From assembly GCA_016715245.1 (NCBI GenBank), contig JADKAS010000001.1, positions 496,001 through 560,000 of the forward strand: DNA of 64,000 nucleotides, in the 5' to 3' direction. Below are positions 43,368-54,200 of this stretch, piece after piece. The position numbers were made by a program, and so were the translations under genes. The notes beneath the pieces are model-generated. The model was given only the letters and a program-made list of their open reading frames with translations, searched no databases and was not told the origin of the DNA. Each line of letters begins with the position of its first letter. The stretch's first letter is position 1. Origin of the DNA: Saprospiraceae bacterium. Its GTDB lineage: Bacteria > Bacteroidota > Bacteroidia > Chitinophagales > Saprospiraceae.

Positions 43368-43961
43368 ATGACGGAATTAATCTTCGCTACCAAAAATATC
43401 AATAAGAGCAGTGAGCTTAAAGAAATACTTCATGGGACTAACTACAAAGTATTGGATTTAAATGATTTAGGGTTTAATGGCGAAATTGATGAATCAGGTT
43501 CGACAATCCATGACAATGCCAAAATTAAAGCATTTTACCTGTATGAAAAAACGCAAAAACCATCATTATCAGAAGATACAGGGCTTGAAGTGGACGAATT
43601 GGAAGGTGAGCCTGGTGTATATTCTGCCCGTTACGCTGGATTACAAAGAAGTGATGCAGACAATGTGAATAAACTTCTTGAAAAAATGAAACAGGTATCA
43701 GACCGAAGTGCTCAATTTAGGACAGTAATTGCATTGGCGACGAGTGAAAACGTATTTTATTTTGAAGGTATCGTTCGTGGTAAAATAGCAGAATCACCAA
43801 TGGGTCATGGCGGTTTTGGCTATGACCCGGTTTTTATACCGAAAGGATATGATAAGACTTTTGGAGAATTATCTAAAGAAATTAAAAATAAAATAAGTCA
43901 TAGAGCAAAAGCTGTTGAAAAATTAATAGAATTTCTTACAACAGAAGAGAATCAATGGTAA
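43368..43961 (+). CDS. rdgB: XTP/dITP diphosphatase (Ham1/RdgB)
   Basis: The enzyme hydrolyses non-canonical purine triphosphates (ITP, XTP) so they are not incorporated into nucleic acid. Motifs: ATKNINKSSELKEIL at the N-terminus, SEDTGLEVDELEGEPGVYSARYAG in the centre, MGHGGFGYDPVFIP and the C-terminal KNKISHRAKA. Length is 197 residues. Its 3' end overlaps the 3' end of the convergent ubiA-family gene by 26 bases. Confidence 0.96.
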   Translation: MTELIFATKNINKSSELKEILHGTNYKVLDLNDLGFNGEIDESGSTIHDNAKIKAFYLYEKTQKPSLSEDTGLEVDELEGEPGVYSARYAGLQRSDADNVNKLLEKMKQVSDRSAQFRTVIALATSENVFYFEGIVRGKIAESPMGHGGFGYDPVFIPKGYDKTFGELSKEIKNKISHRAKAVEKLIEFLTTEENQW

Positions 43962-44805
43962 ACAACAAACCAAAAGTCAGGCTTGCAATTCCGTTGAATG
44001 TAAAAAAAGCCACTCCTACCCTTCTTAAATCATTTTCTTTGACAAGAGAATGCTGATAAACGAGCATCGAAATAAATACAGCCGTTCCAATGTATAAAAT
44101 GTAATCCAGTTGAGTGAAAAGAGATGAAGAATACCAGGTAAATAAAATGATGATAATTATACTTGATAGATGTAAAATACGTGAAACCAGCAGCGCTCCT
44201 TTCCTTCCCAACTTTGCGGGTATGGATTGAAGATTATGGTTTCTGTCAAAATTATCATCCTGTAATGAATAAATAATATCAAATCCTGCCACCCAAAAAA
44301 GTACTGAAAATCCCAATAATACAGGCAAATAGTGAAATATTCCGGTGATGGCAAGAAAGGCACCCACGGGTGCCAGCGCAAGTCCCAAACCAAGTATGAA
44401 GTGGCAATAAAAAGTAAACCTCTTTGTATAGGAATACCCTAAAATGATTCCTAAAGCGACCGGACTTAAAATAAAACACAAAGTATTTATTGAAAAACTG
44501 GTTGCTATAAATAACAGGGAATTTATGATGACAAAAATCAATACATTTTTTTCGTGAATAATTCCTGCAGGTATTTCTCGTGCTTGGGTTCTTGGATTTA
44601 ATTTGTCAATATCACGATCCAGGAATCTGTTGAATGCCATAGCGGCGTTTCTTGCAAATACCATACACAATACAACTTTAATAAAGACCATCATGTCAAA
44701 ACCTTGATTTTGGTAAAGAATACCGGAAAGGTAACCAACTATAGCAAATGGCAAAGCGAAAATTGTATGAGAAAACTTAATGAGGCTTAAATACTTTTGT
44801 ATCAT
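43936..44805 (-). CDS. UbiA-family polyprenyltransferase (MqnP/UbiA-like)
   Basis: The start is ATG 44805 (MIQKYLSLIKFSHTIFALP), which opens just before the first helix. Eight or nine membrane segments, the first Asp motif AFNRFLDRDIDKLNPRT and the second Asp motif YSLQDDNFDRNHNLQSIP are all present, so it should transfer a polyprenyl chain to an aromatic ring. In this phylum such a protein is most often the MqnP step of the futalosine menaquinone route, but 4-hydroxybenzoate transferase activity cannot be excluded. A menG/ubiE methyltransferase is 3 kb away. Confidence 0.85.
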   Translation of the reverse strand: MIQKYLSLIKFSHTIFALPFAIVGYLSGILYQNQGFDMMVFIKVVLCMVFARNAAMAFNRFLDRDIDKLNPRTQAREIPAGIIHEKNVLIFVIINSLLFIATSFSINTLCFILSPVALGIILGYSYTKRFTFYCHFILGLGLALAPVGAFLAITGIFHYLPVLLGFSVLFWVAGFDIIYSLQDDNFDRNHNLQSIPAKLGRKGALLVSRILHLSSIIIIILFTWYSSSLFTQLDYILYIGTAVFISMLVYQHSLVKENDLRRVGVAFFTFNGIASLTFGLLFTIDSLLL

Positions 44806-44832
44806 AATTGTACTTAAAAAAACCAACAAACA

Positions 44833-44868
44833 AAAAAGGCCAACTAAAAGTTTTTAGATGGCCTTTTT
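44833..44868 (-). terminator. Terminator with near-continuous palindrome after the DUF1573 gene
   Basis: AAAAAGGCCA and TGGCCTTTTT form the outer stem and CTAAAA / TTTTAG an inner stem, leaving only a two-base loop. On the minus strand it follows the DUF1573 stop and precedes the ubiA-family start. With T-runs on both strands it could work in either direction. Confidence 0.85.
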
Positions 44869-44885
44869 GTATTCTAAATCAAAAA

Positions 44886-45436
44886 CTATTGAGGAGCATT
44901 GGGATTAACAACAATACCCTGAATATTCAAAAATGTTTGCGCAGGATCAGTATTGGCAGTAATAGTAACTTTTTTAGTGTCAAGTTTACCTTCCTTAGAA
45001 CCTTTTCCTTTTGAATCAAACACAACTTTGATTTCTCCTTTTGCACCTGGAGCAATCGGCTCTTTTGGCCACTCAGGTACGGTACATCCGCAACTACCTT
45101 TAGCATCACTAATGATCAACGGTTCCTTTCCAGTGTTGGTAAATTTAAATAAATGGGTGACTTTCTCCCCATCGTTGATTTTACCCCAATCATAGTTTGG
45201 ATTGTCAAATTTTAATGTGGTAATGGGACCCGTTGGAACGGCTGGTGTTTGTGCATCACCGGTTGTTGTTGCAGAAGGATCAACAGGCGTAGCCGTAACT
45301 CCACCTTCAGTGGTTGCTAACGCCTGATCTGTTGCAGCAGCAGCATCACTAGATGCATCAGCAGCTTTATCTTTACAAGATGAAAAATAATAACTGAAGA
45401 TAAAAGCATTAAAAATAATAAATTAAACTTTTTCAT
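44886..45436 (-). CDS. DUF1573 lipoprotein (frame broken near 45385)
   Basis: The start is ATG 45436 (MKKFNLLFLMLLSSV). The first frame loses the lipobox; one more base in the A5 run at 45383-45387 gives FSSCKDKAADASSD, a lipobox Cys followed by an Ala/Thr/Pro-rich linker (~residues 25-65). The rest is a DUF1573 Ig-like domain with YDWGKINDGEKVTHLFKFTN and AKGSCGCTVPEWPKEPI, two Cys in SCGC included. Repaired length is 183 residues. DUF1573 proteins are abundant surface or periplasmic proteins of unknown role in Bacteroidota. Confidence 0.88.
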
Positions 45437-45555
45437 TATACATGACAATTTAAAATGTTAAAAAATGTGATGCAAAATTAGAAATACTTTTTATGCCTAA
45501 CAACCCTCTAACCAGAATAACAGCCCGATTAACAAGTATTTAACAGTAAAACGTT

Positions 45556-47172
45556 TTATTTGGAATCCAGCCATTTCAAAACCTTATCATGTTCCCATGT
45601 ATTCAATATGTTTTCAGGATTGAAATTGATTTTTTGAACTACTTTTATTCCAAAAATAATATGCTCAATGGCATCGGCACTATGCGCATCAGGATTTATA
45701 GAAAGCAAGACATTTTTTTTTGCCACATAATCCAACCATGTGTAATCTATATCCAATCTGCGAGGATTGGCATTCAGTTCAATAGCTACTCCATTGGCAC
45801 TACAGGCATCAATTACTTTTTCCATGTCGACAGGATAACCTTGCCTGGATAATAATAATCTGCCTGTTGGGTGACCTAATATTCTGGTAAATGGATTTTC
45901 TATGGCTTTAATAAGGCGATGAGTCGCTTTTTCTTCATCCATCTTCAAATTGGAATGGATGGAAGCTATGACACATTCAAATCCTGTCAAAAAATGATCC
46001 GGATAGTCTAATGCGCCATCATTAAGTATATCACTTTCAATTCCTTTTATCATAAAACTGCCGGATTTTTCACTATTTATCTGATCAATTTCTTGCCATT
46101 GAGCTTCAACCCTTTCCATTTTAAGACCATTGGCATAAAAAGCGGATTGACTATGATCTGAAACGACAATATAGTCATATGCCAAAAGAGTTGCTTTTTT
46201 TTGCATTTCTCTCAAGGTGTGGATTCCATCACTGTAAGTTGTGTGGTGATGGAAAGTGCCCTTACATTGTTTTCTTTCTATTGGTGGAAATATGAATTCA
46301 TTTTTTTGTAAAAAAACGGTATTATCTCTTCGAGGCGGATGTACATAAGGAAAGCCCAACGCCGAAAATATTTCTTCTTCACCCGAATAAATTTTTGAAT
46401 CAGAGTTAAAAGATGCTGAAAATTTTTCACTACACCCTAAAATAAAATTTTGAAAAACAAATTGTTCCTTTTGCACGACATTAAAAAATATCGGAATATC
46501 TGAGCATAAAAATTGCCCGGCGATCAACGTAATGTTGAGGTTTTCATAGTGTTCCAGTCCGGGAATTATGGTTGCAGTTATATTGATTTTTTGAATGATC
46601 GGTAATTGAAGAGATAATTCACCACTAATTTGAAATCTTTCCAAAGGATATAATGTAAAGAGTCTTTCGATCAACTCTGAGGCCAATATAAATGCCTTTG
46701 AATACAACCATTTATCTTTCGATTCCTGTGCATATTGCAGGTTTTCTATCAATTCCTGTTGGGTTTTCAAGCCGAATCCTTTGAGATTGGCGATTCTGTT
46801 TTCATTGCATGCGTAGATGAGTTCTCCAATGGTTTCAATTTCAAGTGTTTTCCATATCTGTTTAACTTTTTTTGGACCAAAACCGCGAATAGCAAGCATA
46901 TCGAGTATACCGGGCGGAGTTTTGTTCAAATACACATCCAAGGCTTTCATATTTCCGGTTTCCAGCAATTCTTTAATTTTTCCAGAAATTCCGGACCCTA
47001 CACCAGGAATAGCATCAATTTCTTGCAGGGACATGGAAGCAAATGTTTTTTCCACTTTTCTCAAGATCACATAAGCCTGACTATATGATTTTATCCTGAA
47101 AGGATTTTCATCATACAGCTCCATTAATTTTGCCAGAAGATCAAACTTTTTTGCAATGGTGGTATTATCCAT
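45556..47172 (-). CDS. PolX-family protein with intact PHP domain and degenerate polymerase core
   Basis: The order is that of bacterial PolX: an N-terminal helix-hairpin-helix 8-kDa domain (PGVGSGISGKIKEL, RGFGPKKVKQIW), a central region and a C-terminal PHP phosphoesterase (HHHTTYSDGIHTL, SDHSQSAF, IASIHSNL, LGHPTGRLL, NPDAHS). In active family X polymerases the palm has GS-x-RR and a D-x-D motif. Here the matching stretch (~residues 178-200: SGELSLQLPIIQKINITA) has neither the arginines nor the aspartates, so polymerisation is unlikely. At 538 residues it is slightly short. The PHP metal ligands are kept, so nuclease or phosphatase activity is the better guess. Confidence 0.85.
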   Translation of the reverse strand: MDNTTIAKKFDLLAKLMELYDENPFRIKSYSQAYVILRKVEKTFASMSLQEIDAIPGVGSGISGKIKELLETGNMKALDVYLNKTPPGILDMLAIRGFGPKKVKQIWKTLEIETIGELIYACNENRIANLKGFGLKTQQELIENLQYAQESKDKWLYSKAFILASELIERLFTLYPLERFQISGELSLQLPIIQKINITATIIPGLEHYENLNITLIAGQFLCSDIPIFFNVVQKEQFVFQNFILGCSEKFSASFNSDSKIYSGEEEIFSALGFPYVHPPRRDNTVFLQKNEFIFPPIERKQCKGTFHHHTTYSDGIHTLREMQKKATLLAYDYIVVSDHSQSAFYANGLKMERVEAQWQEIDQINSEKSGSFMIKGIESDILNDGALDYPDHFLTGFECVIASIHSNLKMDEEKATHRLIKAIENPFTRILGHPTGRLLLSRQGYPVDMEKVIDACSANGVAIELNANPRRLDIDYTWLDYVAKKNVLLSINPDAHSADAIEHIIFGIKVVQKINFNPENILNTWEHDKVLKWLDSK

Positions 47173-47289
47173 ATATTTTTATCTTTCTTAATGATACTGT
47201 CTAAAAACAATTTTATAATATTGTTGGTTTAGATTCCGTTAATTATATGATTACCTGAAAGTTTTTATATTTTCAGTAAAAAACATAAT

Positions 47290-48028
47290 ATGTCTGATAT
47301 ACCTCAAGTGACACCTTATAATTCTGCAGATGCTTCGAAAAAAAATCAGGTAACACGCATGTTTGATTCCATTGCACCTTATTATGATTTTTTAAACCGG
47401 CTTTTATCATTAGGTGTTGATGTTTACTGGAGAAAAAAAGCTATTCAAAAACTTAAAAACGTACCTCATGCTTATATGCTGGATGTTGCCACCGGCACAG
47501 CTGATTTAGCCATTGAAGCAACAAAAAATACTACAACCTGTCAAGGTGGTTGGCATGGATATCTCAAAGGAAATGTTAAGACTTGGAGATAAAAAAATTC
47601 AAAAAGCAGGACTTGAAAACATTATTGTTCTGGAAAATGGAGACTCTGAAAAATTGCGATATGATTCTGCATCTTTTGATGTGACCATGTCTGCTTTTGG
47701 TGTACGGAATTTTGAAAACCTTCTGAAAGGTTTGCAGGAAATGTACAGAGTATTAAAACCTGGCGGAACTATTATGGTTCTTGAGTTTTCCAAACCATTC
47801 GGTTTTCCTTTAAAACAACTTTTCGGGATTTATTTTAAATATATTCTACCTCTTATTGGCAGAATAAAATCAAAAGATCCAAAAGCTTATACTTACCTCT
47901 ACGAATCCGTTCAGGTTTTTCCTGATTATGATAAATTTTCTCAAAAATTGTTGGAAGCAGGTTTTAAAGAAGCGACCTTTTTTCCATTAACAGGTGGTAT
48001 CTGCACCATATATATCGGCAAAAAATGA
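47290..48028 (+). CDS. ubiE: Demethylmenaquinone methyltransferase (frame broken near 47525)
   Basis: UbiE/MenG methylates demethylmenaquinone in the last step of menaquinone synthesis. SAM motifs: FDSIAPYYDFLNRLLSLGVD at the start, DVATGTADLAIEATK, VVGMDISKEML, AFGVRNFENL and the end GGICTIYIGKK. The break lies in the A6 run at 47523-47528: removing one A joins EATK to ILQPVKVVGMDIS. Repaired length is 245 residues, as expected. Its stop overlaps the porT ATG (ATGA, 48025-48028). The pairing of ubiE with porT is, as I recall, common in Bacteroidota. Confidence 0.93.
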
Positions 48029-48716
48029 GACAATTAATTACAGTTATTATTTTGTTATTTTCTACTTCTGTTTTTGCACAATTGGGAGGAAAAGATGACA
48101 GGTATTTTAAAGACTACCAGAAAAATCTTATTATTTTGGTATCAACCTTGGGTTTAATAATACAGGCTTTTCTCTGGCGAGATCTGGTTTTTTTATTAAC
48201 AATGACAGTATCAGGGTAACAGAAGGTGAAAATGAAATCGGATTAAATATGCATATGGTCACCAATTTACGTATTGGAGACTATTTCGATTTTCGTTTTA
48301 TTCCCGGGTTTTCTTTTGCACAAAGAGGACTTCAATTTACACAGGTAGAAGGAAATATTGTAAATACCAGAAAAATTGAATCTGTTTTTGTCGAAATCCC
48401 TTTACAGTTGCGATATAAATCAATGCCTTTTAAAGATAAAAGAATGTTTATGCTGGCAGGATTAAAATATAGTTATGATGTGCAGACCAATTCAAAGTCA
48501 CGCAAAAATCTGCTTAAAATTTCTCCTCACGATTTCCAATATGAATTCGGGTTTGGTATCCAGATGTTTTACCCTTACTTTATTTTTTCTCCTGAAATCA
48601 AATTTTCGAAAGGTTTGTCTAACCTCTTAATTTATGATAACTCAAAAAATGAATCCAGGGTATTGGAAAGAATACGCACTGAAATTATTTCTATCTCTTT
48701 TAATTTTGAAGGATAA
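48025..48716 (+). CDS. porT: PorT-family T9SS outer-membrane protein (frame broken near 48121)
   Basis: A signal peptide (MRQLITVIILLFSTSVFAQ) leads to a small beta-barrel of the PorT family. PorT is needed for type IX secretion. The first frame ends at 48219, but with one more base in the A5 run at 48121-48125 it continues as KSYYFGINLGFNNTGFSL, then VTNLRIGDYFDFRFIPGFSF and LQLRYKS, typical of PorT. The end (FSPEIKFSKGLSNL, then ISISFNFEG) is a barrel C-terminus. Repaired length is 230 residues. It is coupled to ubiE by a four-base overlap. Calling it true PorT rather than a generic porT-like barrel rests on the ubiE context. Confidence 0.82.
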
Positions 48717-48717
48717 T

Positions 48718-49167
48718 TCAGCCTCTCATTCTATCAAGAAGATTGGAAAGTAATTCATATTCATCCTCTGTAAGTTTTTTTCGGTTTTTGTTCAGTGTTT
48801 TAAGTTCAATTTCTATGTTATTGGTAACCTCCAAACCTTTTGGTGTCAGGTAAATATCCAATTTCCTTTTATTATCTGAATTAACTTTTCTTTCAAGGTA
48901 GTTTAATTTTTCAAGTTTATCAACGAGTCGGGTTACATCTCTACCTTTATCCAGCATTACTTCTTTTATGTAGCCGGGACCGACCGATTCCGGATATTTT
49001 CCCCTGGCTATTCTTAAAATGTTGTAATGTTGGGAAAGTAAACCTGCTTTATTAAAAATTTTCTGATATAAATCTCTGAAATAATTAGAAGTAAATAGCA
49101 TATTTATATACGCTTTCTCTTGATTACTTTGAAATTTTTCCTGCTGAATATGTTTTCCTATTTCCAT
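48718..49167 (-). CDS. MarR-family transcriptional regulator
   Basis: The 149-residue protein has the winged-helix layout: helices ~25-50, recognition helix region KEVMLDKGRDVTRLVDKLEKLNYLERK (shown in part) and the wing with VNSDNKRKLDIYLTPKGLE. It is co-directional with aroK, 6 bases after it. Ligand and targets are not apparent from the sequence. Confidence 0.88.
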   Translation of the reverse strand: MEIGKHIQQEKFQSNQEKAYINMLFTSNYFRDLYQKIFNKAGLLSQHYNILRIARGKYPESVGPGYIKEVMLDKGRDVTRLVDKLEKLNYLERKVNSDNKRKLDIYLTPKGLEVTNNIEIELKTLNKNRKKLTEDEYELLSNLLDRMRG

Positions 49168-49173
49168 ATTACT

Positions 49174-49680
49174 TTAATAAATTTTTCTTCGAATTAACCC
49201 GGCAATTTCATTAAATGCTACATCTGGTTCTATTATTAAATCAGATTTCAGATAAAAAGGTTCTCGTTCCAGTAGTAATTGTAAACAAAGTGTTTCCAGA
49301 GATTCGCTGTTTTTCCCCAACAACAATGGTCTTTTTGACATTGCATCATTATTAAGACTTTCAATTATTACAGATAAGGGACGCCTGAGGTAAATAATTT
49401 TCCCATTATTTTTCATCAATTCCAGATTTTGGTTAAAACAGGGCATTCCTCCTCCAGTTGAAATAATCCAGTTTTTTCCTGTCCATGTTTTGAGGAAATT
49501 ATGTTCTTCTTCCCTGAAATATGCCTCACCTTTACTTTCAAATATCTGGGAAATTTTCATGGCGGTTTTGACTTCAATCCACTGGTCGGTATCTATAAAC
49601 GGAAGATGTAATTCTTTTGAAATCGCTAAACCAGTTGTGGTTTTTCCTGATCCAGGCATCCCAACTAAAAAAATACTCAT
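49174..49680 (-). CDS. aroK: Shikimate kinase
   Basis: This enzyme phosphorylates shikimate in the aromatic amino acid pathway. Motifs: Walker A GMPGSGKTTTG (residues 7-17), the shikimate-binding FIDTDQWIE and IISTGGGMPC, and the LID region MSKRPLLLG. Length is 168 residues. It forms a small operon with the downstream MarR gene. A yajC gene starts on the other strand 147 bases away. Confidence 0.95.
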   Translation of the reverse strand: MSIFLVGMPGSGKTTTGLAISKELHLPFIDTDQWIEVKTAMKISQIFESKGEAYFREEEHNFLKTWTGKNWIISTGGGMPCFNQNLELMKNNGKIIYLRRPLSVIIESLNNDAMSKRPLLLGKNSESLETLCLQLLLEREPFYLKSDLIIEPDVAFNEIAGLIRRKIY

Positions 49681-49826
49681 AAAAAGGTTTTGGATGTAAT
49701 TGTTAAAACAGTAAATTTATTAGTATAGTTTTATGTAAGTCGGTTTTTGACAGGAAATAAATAACCTCCTAAATTATAATAAAAAGAGCCATAAGGTTAT
49801 CTTTGTCCCCAAATAAATTTATTATT

Positions 49827-50153
49827 ATGACATTTTCAATGATTTTTATATTACAGGGACAAGGTGGAGCCGGTATGATCAACCTTATTTTTATGGCGGT
49901 GCTTTTTTCTCTTTTTTATTTTTTCTTCATTCGTCCTCAGGCTAAAAAACAAAAAGAACAAATCGCGTTTATGAATGCCATCCAAAAGGGAGATGAAGTG
50001 GTTCTTTCCAGTGGTATTATTGGACAGGTGAATAAAATAGAGGACAGCGTTATAACCTTGCAGATTGACCCAAAAACTTTTGTAAGGGTTTTGAATTCTT
50101 CTATTTCAAAAGAAATGACGGACTCATACAGCAAAATAATTAAAACTGAGTAA
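49827..50153 (+). CDS. yajC: Sec translocon accessory protein YajC
   Basis: YajC associates with SecDF in the inner membrane. ATG 49827 is chosen because an upstream TTG adds eight unlikely residues. After a short Gly-rich head comes one membrane segment (INLIFMAVLFSLFYFFFIRPQ), then the conserved AKKQKEQIAFMNAIQKGDEVVLSSGIIGQV domain (cited in part). Length is 108 residues. TATCTTTG at 49798-49805 fits a -7 element, but I found no -33. Its stop abuts the stop of the convergent corA gene (50154). Confidence 0.93.
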   Translation: MTFSMIFILQGQGGAGMINLIFMAVLFSLFYFFFIRPQAKKQKEQIAFMNAIQKGDEVVLSSGIIGQVNKIEDSVITLQIDPKTFVRVLNSSISKEMTDSYSKIIKTE

Positions 50154-51098
50154 TTACTTCTTTTTACTGAAATACCAAACAACAAAAACTCCTAAAATTA
50201 TACTTGTAATAATGATAAAAATGAAAGCAAATTTACTTTCATTGAAAGGGAGATATTGAAGATTCATTCCGTAAAAACTGGCTACCATGGAAGGTACAAG
50301 TAATATAATGGTTACGATGGTCAATCTATGAATAATAACATTCAGATTATTGGATACTATAGAAGCATAGGCTTCCATTGTGCCACTAAGGATATTGGTA
50401 TGGACATTTGACATCTCCAACGCCTGGCTATTATCAATAATAATGTCTTCAAACATATCGAGATAATCTTCGTGGTCACTTATCCGTAACAGGTCAGTTC
50501 GTTTCATTTTCATTTTCAATAATTCATTTGTACTTAGTGAACTTACAAAATATACCAGGCTTTTTTCCACTCTGAGTAATTGCTGAAGTTCTTCGTTTCT
50601 GCTCGAATTATACAACTCCTGTTCAATAAGATTTCTGCGAAGATTCAATTTTTTAAGATATTCCAGAAATCTGAATACGTTCTGTTCGAAAATTTGAATC
50701 ACAAATAACCTTTTATCAGCGGGGTTAAAACCTTTAACTTTGTTTTGTAGAAACTTTTCAATGACAGGGTTTTCTTTGGAACAAATCGTCAGAAAAAATT
50801 TTGGCGTCAAAATAATACCAATGGGTATGGTTATATAAATGGCTTCATTTTCTTTAGAATCATCGTTTAGGACTGGTGAATTGACTAAAATAAGTGTATT
50901 TTCTTCATCCCTTTCATATCTAGACCTTTCATCCACATCGAGTGAGTCCGTGATAAAGTCCATCGGAATGTCTGCATATTCAGCCAGAAATTCCAGTTCT
51001 CCGTGCCTGAATGGCGGACTTACATTGATCCAATCACACTGGGTCGGTTCTTGCAACCCGATAATTTCATTATCTTTAACTGTGATGTAGGTAATCAT
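50154..51098 (-). CDS. corA: CorA-family magnesium/divalent cation transporter
   Basis: The start is ATG 51098 (MITYITVKDN). A long cytoplasmic domain (helices ~100-240) precedes two C-terminal membrane segments: VTIILLVPSMVASFYGMNL with the pore signature GMN, and a second ending WYFSKKK. The family conducts Mg2+ as a pentamer. Length is 314 residues from this start. The gene sits between yajC (convergent) and the AsmA-like gene (divergent). Confidence 0.9.
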   Translation of the reverse strand: MITYITVKDNEIIGLQEPTQCDWINVSPPFRHGELEFLAEYADIPMDFITDSLDVDERSRYERDEENTLILVNSPVLNDDSKENEAIYITIPIGIILTPKFFLTICSKENPVIEKFLQNKVKGFNPADKRLFVIQIFEQNVFRFLEYLKKLNLRRNLIEQELYNSSRNEELQQLLRVEKSLVYFVSSLSTNELLKMKMKRTDLLRISDHEDYLDMFEDIIIDNSQALEMSNVHTNILSGTMEAYASIVSNNLNVIIHRLTIVTIILLVPSMVASFYGMNLQYLPFNESKFAFIFIIITSIILGVFVVWYFSKKK

Positions 51099-51268
51099 TG
51101 TGATTGTAATTGAAAAACTAAACAAAGGTAATCTCTTACATGAACAATGCCAAACTTTTTGAGGTTATTCAATAAAGACAAATTTGTTTTTCGTGAACAT
51201 TTTTATTCTTAATTTACCTTTTTTATAAAATTAATCGTCTTCATCTAATAAAATAAAAAAATATCCTC

Positions 51269-54200
51269 ATGCTTAAAAAGATTCTCAGGTATTTACTGTA
51301 TACCTTTACAGGAATATTTGTTGCGCTGCTATTGTTTCCTTTTATTTTTAAGGACAAAATTGTAGCGACCCTTCAAAATGCAGTCAATGACAATCTTATA
51401 GCTGATGTTGTTTTTAGGGACGTAGATGTGTCTTTTATCCGGTCCTTTCCGGATGTTCATATTTCCATTCTTGACCTGAGTGTTACAGGAAGAGATACAT
51501 TTTTTGAGGTACCTTTGCTAAATACCAGAAAGCTACGTTTTGACTTAAATGTATGGTCCCTCATTTCAAAAAATGTTACGCCCACTATTGACTATATCGG
51601 ATTGGAAGATGGTTCAATTAATATTCTTGTTCTATCAAATGGTTTGACCAATTATCAGATAACCTCTGCGGATTCTACACTTCAAGAAGGAGAAACACCA
51701 CCTTTTCATCTTTATATTAATAAATATGAACTCATCAATACAGATATAAAATATGTAGACCAGACAATACCACTTTATTTTTCCATTAAAAAGGTTAACC
51801 ATACGGGTACAGGAAATTTTGCCAGTGATCAATTTGATCTGGATACCAAAACAAAAGGCGACAGCCTTAGTGTCAGATACGATGGTACAAATTATATGAA
51901 AAATATACAACTTTCACTGGATGCAGTTTTTGATATAAATCTTAAAGAAGAAAAATATACCCTTAAAGACAATGTATTGAAATTAAATGAATTGGATGTG
52001 AAAGGTGACGGCTTTATTCATTTTACTGGTGATGACATTACAATGAAATGGGATATAGAAACGCCATTTGAAGATATTAGAAATCTTTTATCTGTTGTTC
52101 CGGATGCATATACCAATGATTTTAAGCAGGTTAAAACAAGCGGAAAAGCCGGATTGAAGTTGAAATTGGACGGAAAATACAATGGGAAACTACTGCATTA
52201 TCCTGCTTTTGATTTTGGTGTAAATGTAAAGGATGGCTACGTTCTCTATCCCGGAAGTCCCTTTGCGGTAGAAAATCTCAACATGGATATGAGGACCTTT
52301 GCCAATAAGCCGGATTACAAGGATCTTGCAGTTCAAATTCCGAACTTTGTTTTTACCATCAATAAAGAAACGTTGTCCGGCCGCCTGACTGTCAACAATG
52401 CAACCGGAGACCAAAATTTTAATGGGCTGTTGAAAGGAAGATTAAACCTGACAAATTTACAAAGATCATTACAGTTAACCTCTTTTGAAAAATTGGGGGG
52501 CACTATGAATTTTAATGTATTTTTTGATACAAAAATGAGCCATATTCTTTCTGAAGACTTCGAAAAGATAAAATGTTCCGGAACGGTGGCAGGTTCAGGT
52601 ATTCTTGTGAAAATGGATAATAAACCGAGCATTAGTATTGAAAATTTCAATGGTGATTTCACACCAAGGGTTGTTCATTTTGATTTTCATAATACAAAAT
52701 TAGGTTCCAGTACGGTGGATCTCAAAGCCAAAATCATTAATCCTCTGGCCTATTTTACCACAGAAGGGGGTATGCAATCCGATCTTGTATTTAATGCAGA
52801 TAAAATAAATCTTGATGAATGGAATCAATCGGTGTCTGCAGAGAACAGCCAGCACAAAGAAGAAATTAGTTTGGACACAAAACAAAAAACTTTTATTAAA
52901 AAATCAGGCATGACCATTGATGGAAAAATCGGCCAACTTACCTCAAACGGTCTGGATTTTAATAATCTTGAGCTGAAAGGAAATTTTGAAGCAAATACGC
53001 TGGAAATTAATCGTTTTTCAGGTAACGTTAAAAACAGTGATTTTTTTGTATCCGGAATTGTTAAGGAAGCATTTGATTACGTTTTTAGCAATGGGATTTT
53101 AAAAGGAAATCTCAACATTCAGTCAGATAATTTTGACTGTGACATGTTTTTACCACAAAGTGAAAATAAAATAGCTGAAGAAGTAACTGCCCCTTATGAA
53201 ATTCCTGAAAGAATGATGGTAGATATTAATGGAAATTTTTCCCGACTCAAGTATACGGATATTATTATGTCCGATGCCATAGGTACGATCAGTATAAGAA
53301 ATAAAGAAGCCTTTATTACAGGATTTAACACGAAAGCGTTTGGAGGAAATATAAGTTTTGACGGGGTATATGATACAAAAGTCAAGGAAAAGCCCGGATA
53401 TTCCGTAAAATTGGATCTTTCGAAAATTAAGTTTATTGAAGCCTTGCGACAAATCGAAGTTTTCAAAAAAATTATGCCCGTAGCAGAATACATTGAAGGT
53501 GTGTTTAATACTACCCTTGTAATGAAAGGGAATCTGACACAAAAGATGTCTATAGATTTATCTACTTTGGACGCATCGGGGTTTATCGAAACTTTACATG
53601 GAAAATTAAAAGCCTATCCTCCATTATCCAAATTGGGAAATACGCTTCAGATTAAAGAATTTCACAATATTGATTTGACAAATACTAAAAACTGGTTTGA
53701 AATTGTAAAGGGAATGGTAGATTTTAAACCAGTTCAAAAATCCTTCAATGGCATAGATATGGATATTTCTGGTAAACACAATTTTGGTGTCGGGATGGAT
53801 TTATTATGTCATCTTAAAATACCAAGAGAAATGCTCGAAAAAAATAAAGTGACATCTGCCGCTAATACAGGGCTCTCTCTGCTTGAAAAGGAAGCTAATA
53901 AAATCGGAATCAACCTTAGTCAGGGAGACCATATATTTTTAGATATAAAAATCAAAGGAAAACTTTTAAATCCTGAAATTAAAATAATTCCTGTAAAAGG
54001 AGACGGTCAAACCGTAAAAAAAGGAATTGAAAATAAAGTCAAAGACGAGGGCAAAAAATGGAAAGATTCCCTTAAAACTGAAGTTTCAAAACAAAAACAA
54101 AAAGCAAGAGATACCATAACGAAAGTTGTTAATAAGGAAGTGGAAAAAGCCAAAGCCAAAGCTGAAGCAGAAACGAAAAGGGTTTTGGAAGAGGCAAGAA

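Noticed and set aside
43936..43961. Mis-called end of rdgB or the UbiA-family gene
   Set aside because: Both C-termini look complete and normal in length, so the 26-base convergent overlap is accepted as real.
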